Shown here: piece after piece, positions 24,111 through 37,054 of the stretch | How the letters are laid out: the number at the start of each line of letters is the position of its first letter | Position numbering within the stretch: position 1 is the first letter of the stretch | From: Phoronis australis | Taxonomy: Eukaryota; Phoronida; Phoronidae | NCBI GenBank assembly: GCA_002633005.1 | Contig: NMRA01000436.1 | Span: forward strand, 208,127-270,126 | DNA: 62,000 bases | Direction: 5' to 3' | Made by a program: the position numbers and the translations under genes | The notes under the pieces: model-generated | Databases searched by the model: none | What the model was told of the DNA's origin: nothing | What the model saw: the letters and a program-made list of their open reading frames with translations, nothing else

Positions 24111-24879
24111 GTGTATCAGGACGTGAGATAAGGACTCGTCTTCATATGGGTGTGTGTAGGCAACCAAAACCCGGTAATACATGTAGTGTGCCTCCTGTGC
24201 ATTTCTTAAAGGAGCATGCCACCCAAAAACAACCTAATTTGTATTAATTTAGATCGAGTAGTTCTACTCCATAACGACAATTACTGTTGCGTTACCTGAC
24301 ACCTGACGGCAGACGGAGATGTTGAAATTATCCAATGACGTCATCGGTTTCACACGCAGTCTGTTCAGTAGTTCACAACACAGGTTACTGGTGTCAGCTT
24401 ATCGCTTGAAGTCATCGTTTAACACCAATGAATCATCAAACTTCGATGTATAACCCTAAAAAATACACCGAGTTCTTATAAAAACGTGTTGTTTTATTTC
24501 GCTCTTACGGATTTATTGGATTTGGACACACCGTAGCCTCCAAAGGTTGGCAGGCCAATAAGGTCTGTAGCAGGAATTTGAGGTGTGTTCGGAGATAATT
24601 TCGAAGTATTTCCGTGAGATACAGAGAGGAGAACCTAGATCTGTGTTGCTTAGACTTGGGATGTTTTGAGTTCTAAACACAAAACGCTCGTTATCCTGGC
24701 CAGTGGCTCGGAGCCCGATCAGGCCCGTCGATCGCGGCCGGCCGGATTGACTCGTCACGGTTATCACGGCCAGTGGCTCGGAAACTGATCAGACATCACG
24801 AACTTAAACCAGCCAAATTTCAAAGGAAACTAAACTTTCAGTCAACATTGCAACTCGTAATCCCGACTAGGACGAGATA

Positions 24880-25017
24880 GAGCTCATCAGTCTCGACTTC
24901 ACAGGTGGATCGTTAAGATATACAGGCTATCAATTCGAACAGGAATACAGTGATGAAGAAATACTAGAGAGACGCCGTGAACAAGCTCAGACAACGGAAC
25001 GTATGGAGTTATTTGGT
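24880..25017 (+). pseudogene. P2X7 C-terminal domain-like N-terminal segment
   Basis: The frame reads ELISLDFTGGSLRY and then TGYQFEQEYSDEEILERRRE, ending MELFG. The YxFExEYxxEE-helix block is the same as YMFEPEYNEAE in the 12.2-kb element and precedes the WCxC part in this family. No ATG survives at the start, and the cysteine segment is deleted. The copy at 47011-47149 preserves the same frame, so the reading is not chance. Confidence 0.6.
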
Positions 25018-25029
25018 AAACTGGCATTC

Positions 25030-25240
25030 GTGAGGCACTGTCGATGTCTGCAGGCCACAGACACGGAGATGTTTCACGGCCTCATACTTGCTATTTACAG
25101 CGTATATTTCATTCTTCACTACCATGAGCCACTTCCTAAACATTTCGGACTCTCGAAGAAGTAAAAAAACGATATTCCCGCTCTCCTCGCAGCTGCTTAG
25201 TTCGAACAAGCAGGAACGATGCACCGCAACATAGCGGCAT
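25030..25240 (-). pseudogene. THAP zinc-finger start of a transposase
   Basis: The minus strand reads LRCIVPACSN, a stop, AAARRAGISFF, then after a one-base shift LRESEMFRKWLMVVKNE and KYEAVKHLRVCGLQ. This follows the THAP plan (C-x2-4-C, FxxLP-like, W, C-x2-H). The final zinc-ligand His reads as Gln here, and the frame is broken twice. Confidence 0.65.
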
Positions 25241-25566
25241 TCACTCTGCATATGAACCACTGACTACGCTAGCACAGGTTAACGTGGGGACGACATCAAT
25301 CGCTTTCTGGGGTTTGGGACTGCGTTAAGAGAGTTAAAAATTGTGTAAGATTTAGTATATTCTTGGTTAAACATAATTCGAAATAAAAGGCTGGATTTAG
25401 ACCACCAAGTAAGAGCTGGATCTGTCGTTTTTTTGCATTTCAATACATGTAGGTTTTATAACCTACCAATGGTTCTCCATATAGAAATGTAGTTGCCAAC
25501 AATGTACTGAAAGCCGTATACAGTTGGCTATGTTCGGTGACAAATTCTAACATCGCATACTTCTTT

Positions 25567-25735
25567 CATAATCCCGTGGCGGATTTAGAGAGGGGCCAAG
25601 AGGTCCATGGCCTCCCTAAAATTCTCCAAGATTCCACTGGGCAGTTCGGGAGTGCCAATGTCTGACAGGCAAAATCCTGGCTAATACTCTGCCCTGGCCC
25701 CCCTAACTCAAAACCCTGGATCCGCCCATGTAATC
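25567..25735. mobile_element. Small MITE-like element
   Basis: An imperfect inverted-repeat pair bounds the segment: cgtggcggatttagagaggg at the left and a right end whose complement reads catgggcggatccagggttt + tgagttaggggggcc. About 165 bp, no coding capacity. Confidence 0.5.
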
Positions 25736-25739
25736 CAGG

Positions 25740-28700
25740 TACGTTCCGTCACAGCAATGATTGTAGGCCTTGAAAACTTCTTCGAAAGCCAACTTTTGCT
25801 GAAACGGTTCACATCACCGTTCAATTTCGATTTCGTTTAGTTAGTCAATTATCAAATCTATCCATGATGGTAATGCACCGATTAAAAGTTAAAACGTTCA
25901 AGCGAGAACTTAGCTGTTTCCATTCCATGAGAAAAAGTAAGTCAGCGACAACCAAAAACGACTGAATCAGACGGTAACCAATGAAGGACACAGACGGTTT
26001 CAAGCTGCAATGTTTAGCCCAAGCTTGCGGTCACAGCGTGCCGGAAGTGGTGATTTGTGTGATTTTTCGAACTATAAAGACACCCCGCTGCTTACCTAAT
26101 GAAACATGCCCTGTATGAACCTGCATTCAATCTACATGTAACAACATTGAACATGCAGGGCACCCACGCCTTGAGAAACTGGGCCACCCTTGGGTAATTT
26201 TCACACGCTTGCCCCCTCATTAAAACGTCACCTCCTTTCGTGTTTATTCATTTATGTTGTATTGCACGAGTGGTCTCCGGCATCACCTGTTTTGTCATCG
26301 TTTTTTGATTATTACAACCTACATGTATGGCTTTTAGATTTAGAGTAAACTGGATTTCTAATTTATTGGTTTGAGGTGCGTTGTTGAAAACAACTTGTAC
26401 TTGTACGTGCACCTTGTCGAGATTAATAACACTTGTGAATCTTCTTGCTTTTGAGTTTCAACCCCTCTCCAGACTGTGGATACATGTAGGTCGGCTGAGG
26501 TAGACATGATCAAACACGTGATCACTTAATCGGCCATTTATTTCAACTGCCTCGTGCTGGCGAACTAATTACAAAGCAAGCACTACCACAGTGTAGACAT
26601 TTGCATATGTGCATGTATGATCACGTGATCCTTGGGACTACGCAAGTCGTTAACAGCCTACTTCACAAAACGGGGACAAGGATGACGTGGGCACACGATA
26701 ACTACACAATAAATGGGATACTGTGTCCAATGACTTATGTGTCTTGCCAAACAAATACACCACCAAGAAGTAAGAGTGTTTTGAAATTTATAAACACGGA
26801 GAACGGGAAATAGGCTGCCATTAGAATATGATTTCTGAATTTCTGGATTTGACAATATAAGTAATATATTAAATAACACAACTATTAGATTGTTTGAAAA
26901 CTTGAAAAAGTCTGTCCATTATTTTTACCAGTTTAGCTAACAAAAACAAAATGCATTTCGCAACTCATCATACTGCATGTTTTTATTTTACGTTTTTAGA
27001 GGCAATTAACATAACACTAATCAACTGTGGTGTCCATTTTGTTGGTGCCCGCCAAAACAAGAAAAGACAAGGAATTCAGTATTTAATTCACGAAATTTTG
27101 AAAGAAGTTGGTCATACGCATTAAAAGACTAACGTTTAAGAATTACTGGTTGACGGTCAAATTTCTTTCGTGAAGTTTTTAACTCTAAATAAGCAAGAGG
27201 ACAGGTTAAAGTTATTGCAGCCGTTGATTACGTATCCCGAAAAAACGTGCAACGTTACTTAGTAAAGTGATTTTTTGCATAACATGAAAAAATAGTTCAC
27301 CAGAGAGTCGGCGTATTTGAGAGTTAACGACATAAATCAAAACTTCATGTTTTTACGTTTGGTATTGAGTTGCTGGTTCTGTTGAAAAGGTGTGCGCATG
27401 CCACAATTCCTTCAATACTTAGTGTAAGAGTATGCAGTCGAAATATACAGACTTCTAGCATGAAGCACCCGCGTGTCTGCAGTTGCACAGGCCTATTCTC
27501 ATGTTTTGCCTATAAAGCATCCGAATCGAAATTGACATTTTTAGGTAGGGTAGTCTTACAAACTTGCGTCTCGTACATTGTGTATGAGGTGCAGATTAAC
27601 GGTAAAAATTGCACAGTGGAATCGGGAAAATAATTTTATTTAGCTTATCTGGCAGAATATCTTTCATTTGAACAGGCAATGATGCGAATTGTCACACGAA
27701 ATGTATACATTTTTTGCTTCAATCTATTAGTTACAAAAGCATATGTGATTTGCTGTTATGACGTTTTAATTCAAGAAAGTGTCAATCATCAAGACCTCCA
27801 ATATTTTCCAACAATGTGAAAATATTCATTTTAACATCCCAGTTCTGGGCCTTAGAAATCCTTAATAGAATATGCAAGGCACACTTTTTACGTGTCGGTA
27901 ATTATACAAAAAGATGTTCAAGGTTCTTGCGAATAACTTCACCCCTGTACAAATGACGTAGATCTACCTGAACCATGGCGATCTTTACAAAAATATGGTC
28001 ACATGAAACCAAACGACCCGTCTGGATATCATTTTCACACGTAATAAACGTTACTGCAATTAACAAGTGTTGTGAATTATATAGATTCTTCCATTGGCTT
28101 ACAATTAATGATTAAACATATATTCAAGAAGTTTGATTCTTCGAAGCAAAGACTGACAATCAAGATAACACGTTTACATGTATCTAGTGGCCAGTATGCA
28201 GGTAACACAGTTATAACCAACAATACATGGAAGGTAATACATAACCATGAACTGTCTACATTTAACAAAATGAAAACAAATGTTGTCAATGAAAAATCGT
28301 TTGTTACAATGTATTTGGTTATGAAGTTGAATACATGTACACAAACAAAAACGCACGCACGCACGCAAGCACGCAAAGGCTGAATGTCCGCGGCCAGGGG
28401 ACGCAATTGGTACGAGGAAGGTCCTCACGGACAGATGAAGTTCGCTTACCAGTAGCTGAGGCTCACCCAACGCCGGTGTCGGGTGCAATTTTTTCCCCAT
28501 GTATGTCATTCGGTATCCGCATGGGTTTGAGTGTAAGTTCTGTAGGCGGTATGTTGGGGATGGGCGATTACCCGAGAGATGGATGCTCACGTGGAAATTA
28601 GCACAAAGTAAGGAATGGGCGATTATTCAAGCAGTGAAAACTGAAATTGACCAAAAATCGGGATGGGCGATTACATGGGCATGGGCATTAACCCAAGATT

Positions 28701-28808
28701 TTGCGGTAATTGAAATGGAACATCTGACTGTGATAATGAAGAGTCACGTAGTTTTGATTATGTGCTTTTGTTATACATGTGTTTTAAGGAGTTACACCAC
28801 CAAATTGT
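25740..28808. other. Unassigned stretch
   Basis: No convincing exon or repeat was recognised apart from a short (acgc)n tract at about 28351-28372. Open frames at 28072-28800 overlap on both strands and contain the simple repeat. The motif ggatgggcgatta recurs three times at 28557-28675. Confidence 0.4.
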
Positions 28809-29745
28809 ATGACCACTAAGGTATGTGTGAACATCTATTATTTGTATTTATGCATGTGAATTGTTTTTATAGGCTCTAGCTTCATCCATCATGCAGTCTG
28901 TCCTCAACGTCGTCAAAGCAAGAGTCAGCAGCATACGTCGTGTCCACGCAACATTGTCCATGTCATCTGCACACAGCAGGTACTTTATTGCAGCAGACTT
29001 CTTGGATTCAAATGCAAATATGTTTTCTATACTTACAAGTCGATTTAATGTCCAACAAAATACTGTAAACATTTTATGGCAGTTTGGTGTGTGTGTCTAG
29101 TAGTTATACTACACACATGCATAAATTTGTCACTGTCTTACCAACGTACTTGGAGTAAAAAATAACAAGTGAAGTACATTCTGACTATAACTGTCTTGTA
29201 CCTTTTACGGACAGCTTTGATGGTGCAATTTCCTTATTTGTGTGTGGATTTAGGAGTTACTGGTGCATACCTGAATAAGATAGATTTTAGATTTACAGTT
29301 TCTGATACGAAATTGATTGCTTGGTAACGCATTAAACCTCTGCATTCTGGGAAATTAGTGGGAGAAAAACAGTTTGTGAAATTGGCTGATTAGAATCGCT
29401 AAATGATGTCCTTGGGAGTCGTGATCTTGACCTCAAGCAACTTGAAGAAACTGACTGGAAGCGCATGAGTGCATTTATCATAGGTGTGACGGACATTAGA
29501 AACTCAGTGGTAACCACAGAGTTTTCCTTCACGTGCATCATTCAAAATCGTAACATTATCAGAAATTCATAACAATATATTATGCGGATTTCTTGATTTT
29601 TTGTGTACTGTTTAACTTCTGATTTTTTCGTTTCCAGCTGCGTTGCTGTTTGGACAAGTCTTCTTCAAGGTTATGACACACACGCTTCTGATGTTTTCAA
29701 ATGGGTACCTAAAATGCTAGTTCTTTGGCTCTTGTATATAATCAA
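28809..29745 (+). CDS. Possible three-exon gene start with mitochondrial-presequence-like N terminus
   Basis: Three segments join in phase: 28809-28820 (MTTK, donor gtatgt), 28873-28979 (acceptor tttttatag, donor gtactt) and 29638-29745 (acceptor cgtttccag, donor gtaaga). The joined frame begins MTTKALASSIMQSVLNVV, then KARVSSIRRVHATLSMSS. It has Arg, Lys, Ser and Ala but no acidic residue for ~50 residues, as in mitochondrial targeting peptides. It continues CVAVWTSLLQGYDTHASDVF and WVPKMLVLWLLYIIK. I do not recognise the protein. The first intron would be only 52 nt, and later exons were not found, so this is tentative. Confidence 0.35.
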
Positions 29746-29814
29746 GTAAGAAATCATAAGTTTATGGTCCCTAAATTTTCAATACACATTCTGAAAAATA
29801 TTTTATACAATTTC

Positions 29815-30660
29815 AGAGTTGTAGATTTTGAAAGCGGTTGCGTATTACAATATTTGGGACTTCAGTTGCGGCCTCAGTTATCCTAGCTTTTTGAGTCTCA
29901 CAGTTAACCAAGTTAAGGATTATGTGTTTTTGTCTTCAAGGCTTTCATTAGACATCATGAATGTCTTCTGTACCAAGTTTCGTAGATGGGCTCCAACAAT
30001 TGTTGATTTTGAAAGCAATTTTGGTTTGAATATGTAGTAAAATTTGTGAATTTCATTATTGGCCTCTAGTCATGTTAGCTTTTTGCTCCTGACAGTTAAC
30101 CAAGTTAAAGAGCATATATTTTTGTCTTCAAGGCTTTCATTAGACATGATGAATATGTACTGTGCCAACTTTCGCAGATGTGCTCCAAAAATGTAGATTT
30201 TGCAAGCGATTTTGGTTCGAATATGTAGTGAAATTTGTGCGAATTTCATTATTGCCCTAAGTCATGCTAGTTTTTTAGCTCTCAAAGGTAATCAAGTTAA
30301 GGAACATGTGGTTTTGCCTCCAAGACTTTCATTAGACATGATGAATATGTACTGTACCAACTTTATTAGATGAGCTCTAAAAATTGTAGATTTTGAAAGC
30401 GATTTTGGTTCGAATATGTAGTGAAATTTGTGCGAATTTCGTTATTGGCCTAAGTCATGCTAGTTTTTTTAGCTCTCAAAGGTAATCAAGTTAAGGAACA
30501 TGTGGTTTTGCCTCCAAGACTTTCATTAGACATGATGAATATGATTTTGAAAGCGATTTTGGTCTAAGTTTGTACAAAAATGTTTACGAATTCTAGCTGT
30601 GGCTCCATTTATGCTAGGTTTTTGGCTTTCATATTTTATCAAGTTATAGAACACCTGTTT
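29815..30660. repeat. ~190-bp satellite, about 4.5 copies
   Basis: The anchor gattttgaaagcgattttgg recurs at 29824, 30005, 30196, 30389 and 30543, and caagttaagg(a)acatgtg recurs at the same spacing. Period is 181-193 bp. The last unit lost ~40 bp between aatatg and gattttg. Copies three and four are the most alike. Confidence 0.93.
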
Positions 30661-33600
30661 TCTTGTAAAATATTTACTGACTTCTCAATAAATGAAAACT
30701 TGTCTGAGCATGTTTCACTGCTAACNTTTTCAGTTTGACGTTTTTGCGATTTTGCAAAAACGTTTAATTAAGAATAGAGTACTAAATTCCCAAATTTTGC
30801 TAAAGATACCAAGGCCTTCAATTTCTTTGGTTAAGAAATAATTTTCTTTGACATTTTTTAGTTTTTGCGAATTGTCAAGACACTTTTGATAGACCTACGA
30901 ATTGAAAACTGTTTGTTATATGGTTTGATATGCACCTTATTTCAATTCACGCAGGTAGTCGTTCGTCTTGTTCCCGCATGAAGTAATTAATTCCTACTAC
31001 ATATATATTTGCAAGTTCCTTGATATACAACACTATGGAATATAAGACTAAAATAGTCTTGTTTATCAAGGATTGATCTCAGGCTTCATTTTCGGAGCGC
31101 TCCACGCGCTCAGGGCGCATTCAAAAGATTTTTAATCTGCGAATTCAGTTTCCTTAGCAAGAAAGTGTAAATATTTTACTACAATTTTTTCCCATTGTAG
31201 CTGTGATGGTCCATTTTTCCCACGGCGTGTGATTTTGTAAATTGATCTTAGAGTTTTTAATATTTTTCCTAATTCTCGCTAATTATTTCGCTTGCTGGAG
31301 CTTTCCTAAACCAATTTTGAAAATTTCCCTTTTTCCGAATCTTATGAACTGAATTTCCTGGAAAAAAACAAGGTTTCTGAGTTCTGTGTTTTCGTTTAGT
31401 GTACATTTTTGTAAGACTTGTCTGAAAGATGCGTTCGATGATGTACGAACGCTATTTCACACAGGACACCTATTTTCTCCGGGATCATCGCCTTCGGTCA
31501 TACAGGTGGGCGTCGATTATTTTAACTTATAACGTACCACATCAAATGATAATGCATTACTGGGAATATACCCAACAGAGTATTTTTACCCATTCGAGTA
31601 TTTCTGACATATTCTTGATGGAAATTCAGTACAAGCGAAAAAAAACACTCAGATTGGAGTGACGACGAAGAGCGTCTTCACCGCGACGGGCCTAAGGTCG
31701 GGCGACGCCCAGGCCAGGAAATGAAATTCAGAAATATTTTAATCTTATGAATCAATTATAAGTATATAGTCTACACAATGTCACTTTTTTGAAAGAGCTT
31801 TTTACTAATTTGCCTTTCAACAGAGGACTCCCCGGTCCGGATGCACTCCACGGCAGTCAGGGGCACGATCCTACCTAGCTAACGGGATTCCTCCCCGCAA
31901 GTAGAGAGAAAGAGACAGAGAGAGCGAGACAGAGGGTGACAGGTTTACTAACATAAGTAATATTAGCTCATAATACAGTTTACAGAGTACAATAAAACAA
32001 ACAAAAGCATGATCACAACCCGCAAAGTATAGGCTATACTGTGCGCAAGCCTACTGACCGGCGACTGATTTGAAATAAATCTAATTACAATTCATTTACC
32101 AATGTCTAACATAACAATGGCAATTGACTAAAATCGTTACATTATCACACACGTAGTGAATTTCAATTTTTAGGCTTATTTTACAGCTGTGCTTTGCCGT
32201 CTTCGTTTGACAAGAAATTTCACGGGGGAAGGAATTTAATGCCTTAGACGTGAAATAACTTCCCCTCAATACCGCGCATGCGCAAAAGGGTCAGAGTGGG
32301 AAGAAATTTCACGGTGAAGAAATTTCACGCGACACCGGCTCCCGGGCAGATTTACATCGACACTAATGTAGTGGTGAAGCGAGGTCGGTGGGGACACTTA
32401 AGCGACCACGAGAGGGCGTTGGTCAAAAGTTATGAGTCTGATAACTGATGGCTGCAGGATTGCCTTCTGTATGCTCTGAGATAAGTAATGCTTCTACAAT
32501 CATGCTTTACTCTAACATGTGCGGCGTAGCACTGAAAAAAGTGGGGGGTTATAGCCCCTCCCCCAGCCCCCTATGGTGCGCCGCCCATGCCTAATTAATA
32601 TAAGAGATACAAAATATTTTTGTTGACACACGTGTGTTTAAGTTAAACGTGAACTCCATCATTCTGAGCGAGCATTAAAGATTCATATTCACACTTATGT
32701 TACCAGAGCCACTATAATTTACTGGCATTGTAGTTGATGAGTATAAGCCAGCTCAGCCTGTATATGTATAGACCCACATAAATTTATACGTGTGCTCGCT
32801 GACATTAAACGACTGTCCCCATATAAACACTCAAATCACAAATCACTTCTACTGATTAAAAATTTTCAGGAGTGCCTTCCGTGTCTTCCGTCAGGTGTCT
32901 TCTGCCGGGAATTGTTCTGTGTGCAATGGTTATCTCACCACGCCTGTCCAAGTTCATTAAGTCACATTCCCTACAAAGAGTTCACGCTCAAGTACACACG
33001 ATATTTTAGCCCAAATATGTTTGCGATTACATGTAAGTAAATGCAACTAGTTTATAGTTTGTTATCGTATATGCTGCTTAATATGCCAACTCGAAGTTTT
33101 AACTTCAATGGTGACGTCATTAAGTGCATACTAGGATAAGACAGTTATCCACGTAAGCCATTGAGGAAGATTCATCAAAATCTTTCCCAAGAATCAAGCA
33201 TAACCCGAGATTATAAGCTTGCAAGCATAGAAACAAAGGGTGTGTATGTCCATACTTTTATGTATAACACCTTTCATAAACAGTATCAATTCCAATGCCC
33301 GGGGCCACGATGGATTTGGCCATTTTTTGAGATACGATGTTTCGAAGCCAATCTCTAAGGTCCTGCGTAACGTTTGACATGGATTTTAGAATATAAGCGT
33401 CTTGATACAAAAATTATGGTAATTTTCTTGTGAAATGAGCAGCACTTTCGGGTCAACAGTTCTATCAATTGCAATTACTGTGTCAAATCATTCAAACCAG
33501 TCATTGTCAAGACAATGTACATGTACGGACTCACCACTGTCTCCCTAAAATATCTAATTTTAGATTCATAGGGTGCGTCTTGTAGCCGGCGTCAAGAGTG

Positions 33601-34516
33601 AAGTTAGCGAAGTACTGACCACTGCTTCCCCACCGAATCTTCTTAATTTCAAAGTCCGGTTTCAACCTTCACATAAAGTCAAAACTTTGCAATTAGAAGA
33701 ATGTGCTGTTCATAACAATGCAATTTTTTCAGCCATAAATGTATCATGTTGGTTTTTGGCCCTAACATGAGGATAAAATTGACAATCAAGGTTATATAAA
33801 ATTCCATCTTCATTACAAGTACTCGACGTTTCACAACTTCCACGGTCAGTGCTGTATCACCAACAAAATTATACACACATCATGCTAAGCATATGGCGGA
33901 AAATTAGAGACCTCGGGAATAGCTGGATGTCACAGGATGACGACATCCTATTGGGTTGGGGCTTGTGTTCTGAAAATTTGGAACTTACTATCTTTTGCAA
34001 ACAGACGGGATTGACAAACATTGATATCTAAAATTATAACATCCTCAAAATATACCACGAGACCAGTATCTCAAAACTACATGTATTGACAGAACTGTTT
34101 TTATCCTCAGAATATTCATTAAGTCTAAGTTTTAAAATCCGACAAGTCATGCCAAAATATGATGCGTTACAGTCAATACAGCTCAAACATTACACATTAG
34201 ATCGCTTTTGTGGCGGCGTTAGAACACAAACCCCAACTCAATGGAATGTTGTCCTCCTATGACATCCAGTTATTCTCTGCAATTTCCCCGCCATATGTTT
34301 TCCATGCTGTGTGTATTTATTCTCTTGATAATACAGTTCAGTGGAAGTTGCGAAACGTCTAGTACTTCTAATAAAGATGTCATTTTACATAACATTGATC
34401 GTCAATTTTATTCTAAATGTATTATCTCACTAGAAGATTTTGGTACATGTTTTCGTAAACAATTATATTTCTCGACTGGGATTTGCTGATAATTACATTG
34501 CTGAACTTTATTTAGT
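30661..34516. other. Unassigned stretch with minor repeats
   Basis: There is a single N at 30726, an (ag)n-rich patch at about 31903-31936, and the second copy of the 19.1-kb dispersed repeat at 32520-32592 (reverse orientation). gaaatttcac recurs at 32213-32330. No credible gene was found. Confidence 0.4.
32520..32592. repeat. Dispersed short repeat, copy 2, inverted relative to 19.1 kb
   Basis: gcggcgtagcactgaaaaaa, the ttatagcccctcccccagcc block and ccctatggtgcgccgcccat are the reverse-complement counterparts of the 19100-19230 blocks. Confidence 0.6.
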
Positions 34517-34616
34517 AATTCTGCGGTGGCAGCGTATGTCCAATTCTGCGGTGGCACCGTATGTCCAATTCTGCGGTGGCAGCGTATGACCAACTCTGCG
34601 GGGGCAGTGTATGACC
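34517..34616. repeat. 25-bp tandem repeat, four copies
   Basis: aattctgcggtggcagcgta + tgtcc starts at 34517, 34542, 34567 and 34592 with one to four changes per copy. Confidence 0.92.
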
Positions 34617-37054
34617 AATTTCCAGACTTAAAGTCCTTCTCTCAAACTGCCCATGTGGTTCCAGTATCCGAAAACACTTACAACATAAAATCTTATTTTC
34701 GACACCCTTTCTTTATATTCTTTTCGCCTTTCTTGCCAAAAGCGATTTTTTAATAGTATTTGACCCTTCTCTCTGAGCGTATGATTACCGGTTGCCATCG
34801 ATTATTTCCGTACCCACATTTCCGGCTCATCAGTTCAGGAACTTGTCCTGAACGCCGCCATTTTTTCCTTGTAACTGAAAGTGCTATCGCTTGCTCGAAA
34901 AGTCTTCATTATTTTGTTTTATTAGTAATATCTCGTGTTTTTTTGCATATGTACTGTATATATAGTTTGTAGTTAGTGGTCGTTGATTTTTTGGAATGTT
35001 ACGCGTATTTAGTATGTTAAAATAGCATTGGTGTTTAGTTCCTTACGTAGGCCGGTCGAACCTAGGAACCAATATGAGTCGAAAAAATTTGTTTCGGTTT
35101 TATTTTTTTTCTCGTTTTGAAAAAGTACTTTGCTATCATCGGAAAGGTAGTCCATTCTACTCAGTAAAAATCGAAAAAGTATCAAAATCGGGGCAAGCAG
35201 TGTAAAGTTATTGCAAGTTTTGTGGCAAAATTTGGGTCACTTTGTTTAGATCGCGTCGGCCATATTGGAGGACAGGGGGATAAGTTACGAGTTCAAAAAT
35301 TTGTGTAAATTGTTTTAGCCAACAAATTACGATGACATTTAGTTAGACATATCTTTACTTACTATTCTGCACGATTTAACAGTGTTCACCAAATTTCAGC
35401 CTCGCAGTTGTTACTCATTAAGTGATAAATGTGCTAACATTTCCCGTTGAACTTCGTCTCATTTCTGGCGGCACCGACAACAAGGCGACTTTTGCTGAAC
35501 TGAAAGGCATGTCCAATCGGCTACTTTGTAATTTGTGAAGATTTAACGTTGATACATTTTGACAAACGTTGCTACAAAAAAGAAACTTTGTTCCATTTTC
35601 GTGTTTTTGTGCAAAAATATAACATGTACTAACCAGCCCGTAATTTCATGCAAGTGTCTGAAACTACCCTTGAATATATGCAGCATTATGATTTGACCAT
35701 TTTACTTCGACAAAAAAGCTTGCAACCGCATGCGTTTACCGTTCGCCAGTGTCTGGTCTCGATCGGCTGCGGTCCCGAGTCTGGCAAAATAATTTCTGTC
35801 AAAGTTTATTCGCCACATTTCTTCAGCAAATTCGATAAAATTGTCCGTATTTTGATTTTATTAAAATTAAGGCGCGCTGTCGATTATTTTATCCACGTTT
35901 GCAGGCTGGTAACAGACACTCACACTGACGGCGTTTTCTTAGCCTGGGTTCCTGAATGAATTGTACTTCCGGGTTCGCGGCGGTGGTTCTTCGGGTGCGA
36001 ATCGTGAGTGGCGCGTTCATTTAAACTTTTTTTCGAGTACGGATCGTGTATTAGTTATGGGGTAGGTACTTCTTGGATCCTTATAACATCTTCTAACCAT
36101 GTAATAAGGGTTAACAACGCGTGAGAGAAGGACTTTAAGGATTAAGCCACCATTACTCATATCAAATCTGATTTCTAGAGAGGATAAGCGACATTTGGTA
36201 ACTGCTTAAAATCATTCTGAAAACATACATGTAGCTCGACATGGCTGGTCGTTTTAAAACTACCTGTCTTACACAACAAACAACAGCGTGCCGCACAGCC
36301 CAACTCTAGAAGTCACTACAAATGTTAGCAACGATCAAGCTGACATCTGTTTGATGCCGATACATCAGGTTCTTCTTGGTTTAGCTTATTTGGGCTGACA
36401 GTTCGTTTCAACACATTTGTTACTAATGATGTACCACAGAATCTTACCAAAAATCAATGGGTGCCGCTAAAGCTACTTTGAACGCAGAGTAGTCTAACAC
36501 GCCAATGTCCAGTGAAAGTCCTGCTGTTACTTCAAGCTACAAATAATATTTGCGGAATTATTTTCAGGTCACCATTTTAACAGTCCGGTGTTGATATACG
36601 AAATAACGCGAACTTAAAGTGAACACCTGTTGTCGCTCTAATTAGAGACGTCTCGCAGGACTTTACAACACAATCAACAAATTTACAGAAGCTACAGAAT
36701 TAGCAAAATAAGAAGTCGTACTAGTTCACAAATACTTAGACATTCAACTTGATCAATTCTTTTTGCAAGGCTTACATGGTGAAATTCACGTGCTGCTGAT
36801 CGAGACGAGTCCTTGCACAACTTGAATGGCAATGCATAGAATCTGCTGCTTTGCGTGTGTAAACTTGGTGTAATATTAGGCCCAAACTTAATCTAAATGT
36901 TTAATGCGGTTATAAACCCACCTTACGTCACAACAATACAGATTTTGATGCAGACCACTCATATTTAAGAAAATGTTCTCAAATTGTCTTTTAGACAAAT
37001 TTGAGGTAACTCCAGGGCTTTGAAAAACATCATACGGTAGTTAATCGTTGCTTG
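34617..37054. other. Unassigned stretch
   Basis: No domain, paired splice sites or clear repeat was recognised. The frame at 35648-35959 (+) is open for 103 codons but has no recognisable features. Confidence 0.4.

Larger units (their letters stand above)
24210..25295. mobile_element. TTAA-type transposon, family 2, right end lost
   Basis: The left end is TTAA (24206-24209) followed by AGGAGCATGCCACCC, identical to the left end of the element at 46142. Sequence is collinear with that copy in two blocks: 24210-24840 with 46142-46500, and 24845-25295 with 46970-47420. Each copy has its own internal deletions. The right terminus found in the other copy is absent here, so the element is broken. 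It carries a + strand P2X7-tail-like start and a minus-strand THAP start. Confidence 0.75.

Noticed and set aside
28351-28372. (acgc)n tract as a regulatory element
   Set aside because: A short simple repeat with no context suggesting function.
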